A stretch of DNA of 64,000 nt from Mycteria americana (lineage: Eukaryota; Chordata; Aves; Ciconiiformes; Ciconiidae): the NCBI RefSeq assembly GCF_035582795.1, contig NC_134383.1, positions 193,501 through 257,500 of the forward strand, read 5' to 3'. The position numbers and the translations under genes were made by a program. Numbering within the stretch: the stretch's first letter is position 1; the number at the start of each line of letters is the position of its first letter. Below the pieces are notes generated by a model that did no database searches, was not told where the DNA came from, and saw nothing but the letters and a program-made list of their open reading frames with translations. This document shows positions 60,601 through 64,000 of the stretch, one piece after another.

Positions 60601-62956
60601 AACACACACACACAGACACTGTAAGAAATGGCTAAATCCTTCCAACCTGCAAATTCCTCAGCCAGACCACGTGAATAGTTCAGGACCATCCCCAGCATCT
60701 CCTCCGGAGAATACTGTATCATCCTACAAGAAACAGACAGGAAAGAAAATTACCACAACAACAGAGTCAGCCGTAGAAGCCTGGTAGCCAAAGTCCCACC
60801 CACAAGGAACCCAGAAACAGCCCCTTACTGGGAGAGCTTGAAGACAACGGTCTGCCTTTTCTCATCCTTCACCAGTTCGTGCTCTGGGAATCGGGAGCGG
60901 TACAGCGCCACGTGGGGGTTATCGATTCGCTTACCCAGCAGATCCTGAAAGTATCTGAATGCCACCTTGGGGGTCCTTATGGACTGCAGAAAGAAAAAGC
61001 ACATCGCCCAGCTGCATTTCTTCAGCTTTGCCGTTGCCAAACCAACCTCTCCCACGCTATGCGGTGAAGAGCTCTTGTTATGGGAATTAGGGGCGCAAGA
61101 CAGAGAGCCGGTACAGAGAGCCAGTAACACACCAAAGAGACGAGAAGTACAGGACAAGAAATAACACTCCCTAGCTTAGATATTTATGACTAGGGACCCA
61201 GCAGTGGGAACGTATATTCTGCATACAGGAACCGCAGCTGGCACAGCGAGTAACAAGGACTCTTACCATTCCTAGTGCGCTATCACCGAAGAGACGCTCG
61301 TTCTCCTTCAAAGAAACAGCCACGGGCGTTTTCCTTCGTGACTCCCTGCGTAGAAAGAGAGAAATAAACCAGTCGAAACAAGTGAACGTTCAATACAAAG
61401 TCCCTAGCGAGGAAGGCGCCGTTTCCATTTCAGAAAGACTAAGGGAAGGCGCTCGGATTCCACCTACGGAGAGGAAGGCCAGCCTCCGTTCACCTGAAGG
61501 GCTGCAATAGCAGCGTCTCCCTTCGGAGCTTTCGTACCTCCCGACGTTCCTCGTGACACGGGCAAATAACCTGCTTTGCCAAAACCCAGACAGACGCCTT
61601 TCAAATTCACAGTTGAAGCTGTGGCGGGCAGATCATTGTTTTCCCCATGGCACATGAGAGCTTAATGAGAAGCGACTCATTTCTGCTCCAATTCACACAT
61701 TAGCGCGCCAAGGTGAGTATTTCACTACGACAACTACAAAGCGCCTTCAAGTTGTCCCTAAGCTTGGCGCACGCTACCCGCTTCCCGACGCCTCGTAACA
61801 CGTTATCGATTCTCTAACATAAGGCTACAACAAAACGACTTGCCGGGAAGAAGAAAGGCTCACGGGTAGCTTTCTGGAACATGCCGCTTCGTACTTAGAC
61901 AAGCCTCGCTTTATTTTTGCTTTCCTCCGCCAGCGAGCAAAGCGAGACAGCTCCCTCCTTCTATCAACGACTGCCAAGTTTCAGGGAGCTGGGTGAAGAA
62001 TCCCTTTGTTCTCCCCCAGTCTAGACTCCCAGAAGACGAGGCTGTGCTTGACCGTACATCCTCTCCCAGATGCAGCTTTTTCATTCCACATCTCTGGGTC
62101 GGGCTGCAGTGACAGCAGCCAAGCGAAGGGAGAGCTGTATTTGCTACACAAACGACTACGGGCTCTGAACGGCCGCGGCAAAACAAACCCACCTCCGGGT
62201 TCCCTTACGGAGAACTGAGAATCAGGCCCCTTAACCGGACGGGCAAGAGCACGATGCCCTTCCACCGTCGAACCGCAACGTATTCCGAATCGCACGGGCT
62301 CGCGGTCGCTTGCTTAAAAGGGCCCCGAAGTGCGACCAAGCACCCCTGGAGAAAGGCTAAAGTCTGAAGCGCTGCCCTGGGCGATCCTCCATCGTGGCTC
62401 GCTGTGGCGGGAAGCAAGGCAGCAGAGCCTGACGCAGAGGAACGGCGCTCGCCGGGCCCTCGTTGCCCTGGGCCCTCGTCGCCCTGGGCCCTCGCCTCCT
62501 CACGGCGACGGCAAAACAGAGACCCCACACCGCACCGGGGGGGGGGGGGGGGGGGGGGGGGAGCTGCTGCTTACTTATTCAGGACGATCTCCATCGGCAC
62601 CCCGGGCTTGACGATGGCGATCTTCATCGATTCGCTGCCCACGTCCACCGACATCACCGCCACCGACCCTGCAGCACGCGAGGAAAGGAAACGACCGCCG
62701 GTGAGAACCCAGGCCGCAGGAGACCGAGCTCCTGCCCGGCGCCCAGCGGCCTGCGGCGGGGCACGAAGCCGGGCGGGCCGCTCGGAGGGGGGCCGCGGCC
62801 GGCCTGGCGCTGCGAGCGCCCCGGCCCGGGCAGCCCAGGGGGGAAGGAAGGGCCCGGGAGCGCGCCCGCGCCGCACGTACCCGCGCCGGGCAGGAGACAG
62901 CAGAGCAGCAGCCAGGCCAGCGCCCAGCCGGGCCCCCTCGCCGTCCTCGCCGCCAT
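48665..62956 (-). CDS. HYOU1: Hypoxia up-regulated 1 (ORP150/GRP170), 24 coding exons, 999 aa
   Basis: HYOU1 is an Hsp110/GRP170-type chaperone of the ER lumen and nucleotide exchange factor for BiP, induced by ER stress and hypoxia. Exons in transcript order: 62956-62881, 62668-62575, 61345-61267, 60983-60829, 60723-60647, 59687-59506, 58903-58788, 58024-57841, 57398-57264, 56361-56279, 56179-56047, 55712-55525, 55246-55108, 54994-54934, 54176-54094, 53475-53287, 53125-52926, 52756-52669, 52040-51918, 51659-51526, 51020-50936, 50448-50196, 49344-49261, 48723-48665. They total 3000 nt, so 999 aa, the human length. Exon 1 encodes a signal peptide ([16 protein letters not shown]). The ATPase domain carries [55 protein letters not shown] and [18 protein letters not shown]. 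Exons 15-17 encode the acidic E/K/Q-rich loop, followed by helical lid exons. The carboxyl end NDEL is the ER retrieval signal. A 5' noncoding exon is possible. Confidence 0.98.
62537..62561. repeat. Poly-G tract (G25) beside the HYOU1 exon 2 donor
   Basis: Twenty-five uninterrupted G on the plus strand, hence C25 in the HYOU1 pre-mRNA, beginning 13 bases after the donor GTAAGC at 62574. Homopolymers of this kind are error-prone in sequencing, so the exact length is uncertain. Confidence 0.8.
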
Positions 62957-63114
62957 GCTCGCCGCCCTCCCGGCCCGGCCCGGCCCGCCGGCAGGTGCTG
63001 CGGCGGCGGCCCCGGCGTCTCGCGCAACCCCCGGCCCGGACGCGGCGGCAGCTCATTGGCGCGGCCGCCAGCGCCGGGCCCCCGCGCGCCAATCCCGGCA
63101 GCCGGCGCGCCCCC

Positions 63115-63125
63115 ATTGGGCCACG
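63115..63125 (+). promoter_or_regulatory. ERSE-II element upstream of HYOU1
   Basis: ATTGG-G-CCACG matches the ERSE-II consensus ATTGG-N-CCACG exactly, the element bound by NF-Y with ATF6 or XBP1 in unfolded-protein-response genes. It lies about 160 bp upstream of the HYOU1 ATG, inside the CpG island. HYOU1 is a known UPR target, which makes the match more credible than chance. Confidence 0.7.
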
Positions 63126-63301
63126 TCGGGGGCAAGCCGGAAGCGGGCACGACGGGAGCTTCGCTCCCATTGGCCGGGGGCGCCGGGGCCGGGCAACGAA
63201 CGGGGGCGGGCGGGGCGAGCGGGGGGGGCGTCATACGCAGGCGTGCGTGCGCGCGCAACCGCACAGCAACGGGGCCACGTGCGGCCCGCCTGTGTTGCGC
63301 C

Positions 63302-63319
63302 CGCGCCCCCTGGCGGCTG
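63302..63319 (-). promoter_or_regulatory. CTCF-like motif, copy 1
   Basis: The minus strand reads CAGCCGCCAGGGGGCGCG, which contains the CTCF core type CCGCCAGGGGGCGC. It marks the left edge of the C-rich repeat array. Binding is inferred from motif only. Confidence 0.55.
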
Positions 63320-63766
63320 AGAGGCGCCTCGCTGCCACCGGGCCCCGCCTCTGCCCCGAGCCCCGCCCCGCCCCTGCCCCGGGCCCCCCCTCTGCTCCGG
63401 GCCCGTCCCGCCCCATCCCCGAGCTTCACCCTTGCCCCGGGCCCCGCCTCTGCCCCAGGCACCGCCCTGCCCCTGCCCCGAGCCCCGCCTCTGCTCCGGC
63501 CCATCCCGCACCATCTCTGGGCCCCGCCCCTTGCCCGGGTCCGCCCCTGCCCCGAGCCCCGCCGCTGCTCCGGGCCCGGCCCGCCCCATCTCCGGGCCCC
63601 GCCCCTGCCCCCGCCCCGCCCCTGCCTCGAGCCCCGCCTCTGCTACAGGCCCGTCCCGCCCCATCGCCGAGCTCCACCCCTGCCCCGGGCCCCGCCTCCG
63701 CCCCGGGCCCCGCCCCTTGTCTAGAGGGAGGAGGGACGAGTGTGGTGGTGTCAAACGTACACGTGT

Positions 63767-63786
63767 GCGCGCCCCCTGGCGGCTGG
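63767..63786 (-). promoter_or_regulatory. CTCF-like motif, copy 2
   Basis: The same CCGCCAGGGGGCGC core on the minus strand, in the same orientation as copy 1 and about 465 bp away. The next copy appears to start at 63989 and is cut by the window end. Confidence 0.55.
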
Positions 63787-64000
63787 AAAGCACCTCGCCG
63801 CGGCCCCGCCCCTGCGCCGGGCCCCGCCCCGCCCCTTCCCCGAGCCCCGCCTCTGCTCCGGCCCACCGCGCCCCATCCCCGAGCCCCGCCCCTTCCCTGG
63901 GTCCCGCCCCTTCCCCGAGCCTCTGCCCCAGGCCCCGCTCCTTCTCTAGGAGCAGAAGGGGCGGTGCATGGTGGCGTCATAGCTGCACGTGTGCGCGCCC

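Larger units (their letters stand above)
62400..63200. promoter_or_regulatory. HYOU1 CpG-island promoter
   Basis: CpG-dense DNA around and upstream of the HYOU1 ATG. It includes three ATTGG/CCAAT elements (about 63054-63058, 63089-63093, 63115-63119) and a fourth ATTGG near 63169. No TATA box is obvious. Start sites cannot be located exactly. Confidence 0.7.
63290..63960. repeat. C-rich minisatellite with higher-order units
   Basis: A degenerate tandem array of C-rich 10-20-mers built on GCCCCGCCCCTG, GAGCCCCGCCTCTG and CTCCGGGCCC units. Larger units are bounded by a conserved anchor (TGTGCGCGCCCCCTGGCGGC). The anchor recurs at about 63767 and begins again at the window end (63989-64000), with a related TCATACGC...GTGCGC string at about 63230-63254. 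It lies upstream of HYOU1 and contains no supported gene. The long minus-strand open frames here are low-complexity translations of the repeat. Confidence 0.8.

Noticed and set aside
62575-63980. Minus- and plus-strand frames of 180-310 codons rich in G, A, R and P upstream of HYOU1
   Set aside because: They are translations of the C-rich minisatellite and CpG island, not genes. Only the HYOU1 exon 1 and 2 frames within this region are supported.

Overview
This window is vertebrate nuclear DNA, most likely from a bird. Every coding region is split into short exons with GT-AG introns, the genes are compact with dense CpG islands, and the order FOXR1 - CENATAC - RPS25 - TRAPPC4 - SLC37A4 - HYOU1 matches the human 11q23.3 block. 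In chicken I believe this block lies on a microchromosome (chr24-like); that placement is inference. All protein calls rest on reading exon translations against remembered vertebrate homologues. No database search was run.

Layout. (1) 1-26.1 kb holds no protein-coding exon that I can recognise. It has three CpG-rich blocks (about 3.7-4.9, 5.8-6.4 and 11.2-11.6 kb), and the first contains a minus-strand GAG|GTGAGT donor that looks like a noncoding first exon. By synteny this would be BCL9L, transcribed leftward out of the window. A roughly 400-bp sequence is present twice as a direct repeat (about 5.0-5.43 and 7.11-7.55 kb). (2) 26.1-29.0 kb: FOXR1 (+), five exons, 288 aa. (3) 30.8-34.3 kb: CENATAC/CCDC84 (+), nine exons, about 334 aa. 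(4) 35.0-37.0 kb: RPS25 (-), 125 aa, with a TOP-type start and an intron in its 3' UTR. (5) 37.08-38.85 kb: TRAPPC4 (+), 219 aa, sharing a promoter of about 90 bp with RPS25. (6) 38.98-47.4 kb: SLC37A4 (-), eight constitutive coding exons plus a conserved 66-nt alternative exon (429 or 451 aa). (7) 47.67-62.96 kb: HYOU1 (-), 24 coding exons, 999 aa, ending in NDEL. (8) 63.2-64.0 kb: a C-rich minisatellite upstream of HYOU1 carrying repeated CTCF-like motifs.

Function. The right-hand genes share a secretory or ER theme: TRAPPC4 in ER-Golgi tethering, SLC37A4 as the ER glucose-6-phosphate transporter, and HYOU1 as an ER lumen Hsp110-type chaperone. A perfect ERSE-II motif lies about 160 bp upstream of the HYOU1 start codon. 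RPS25 is housekeeping translation, CENATAC is a minor-spliceosome factor, and FOXR1 is a forkhead regulator. Exon phases sum to whole open frames for all six genes. The only doubtful junction is CENATAC exon 3/4. No CRISPR array, tRNA, rRNA or recognisable endogenous virus was seen.
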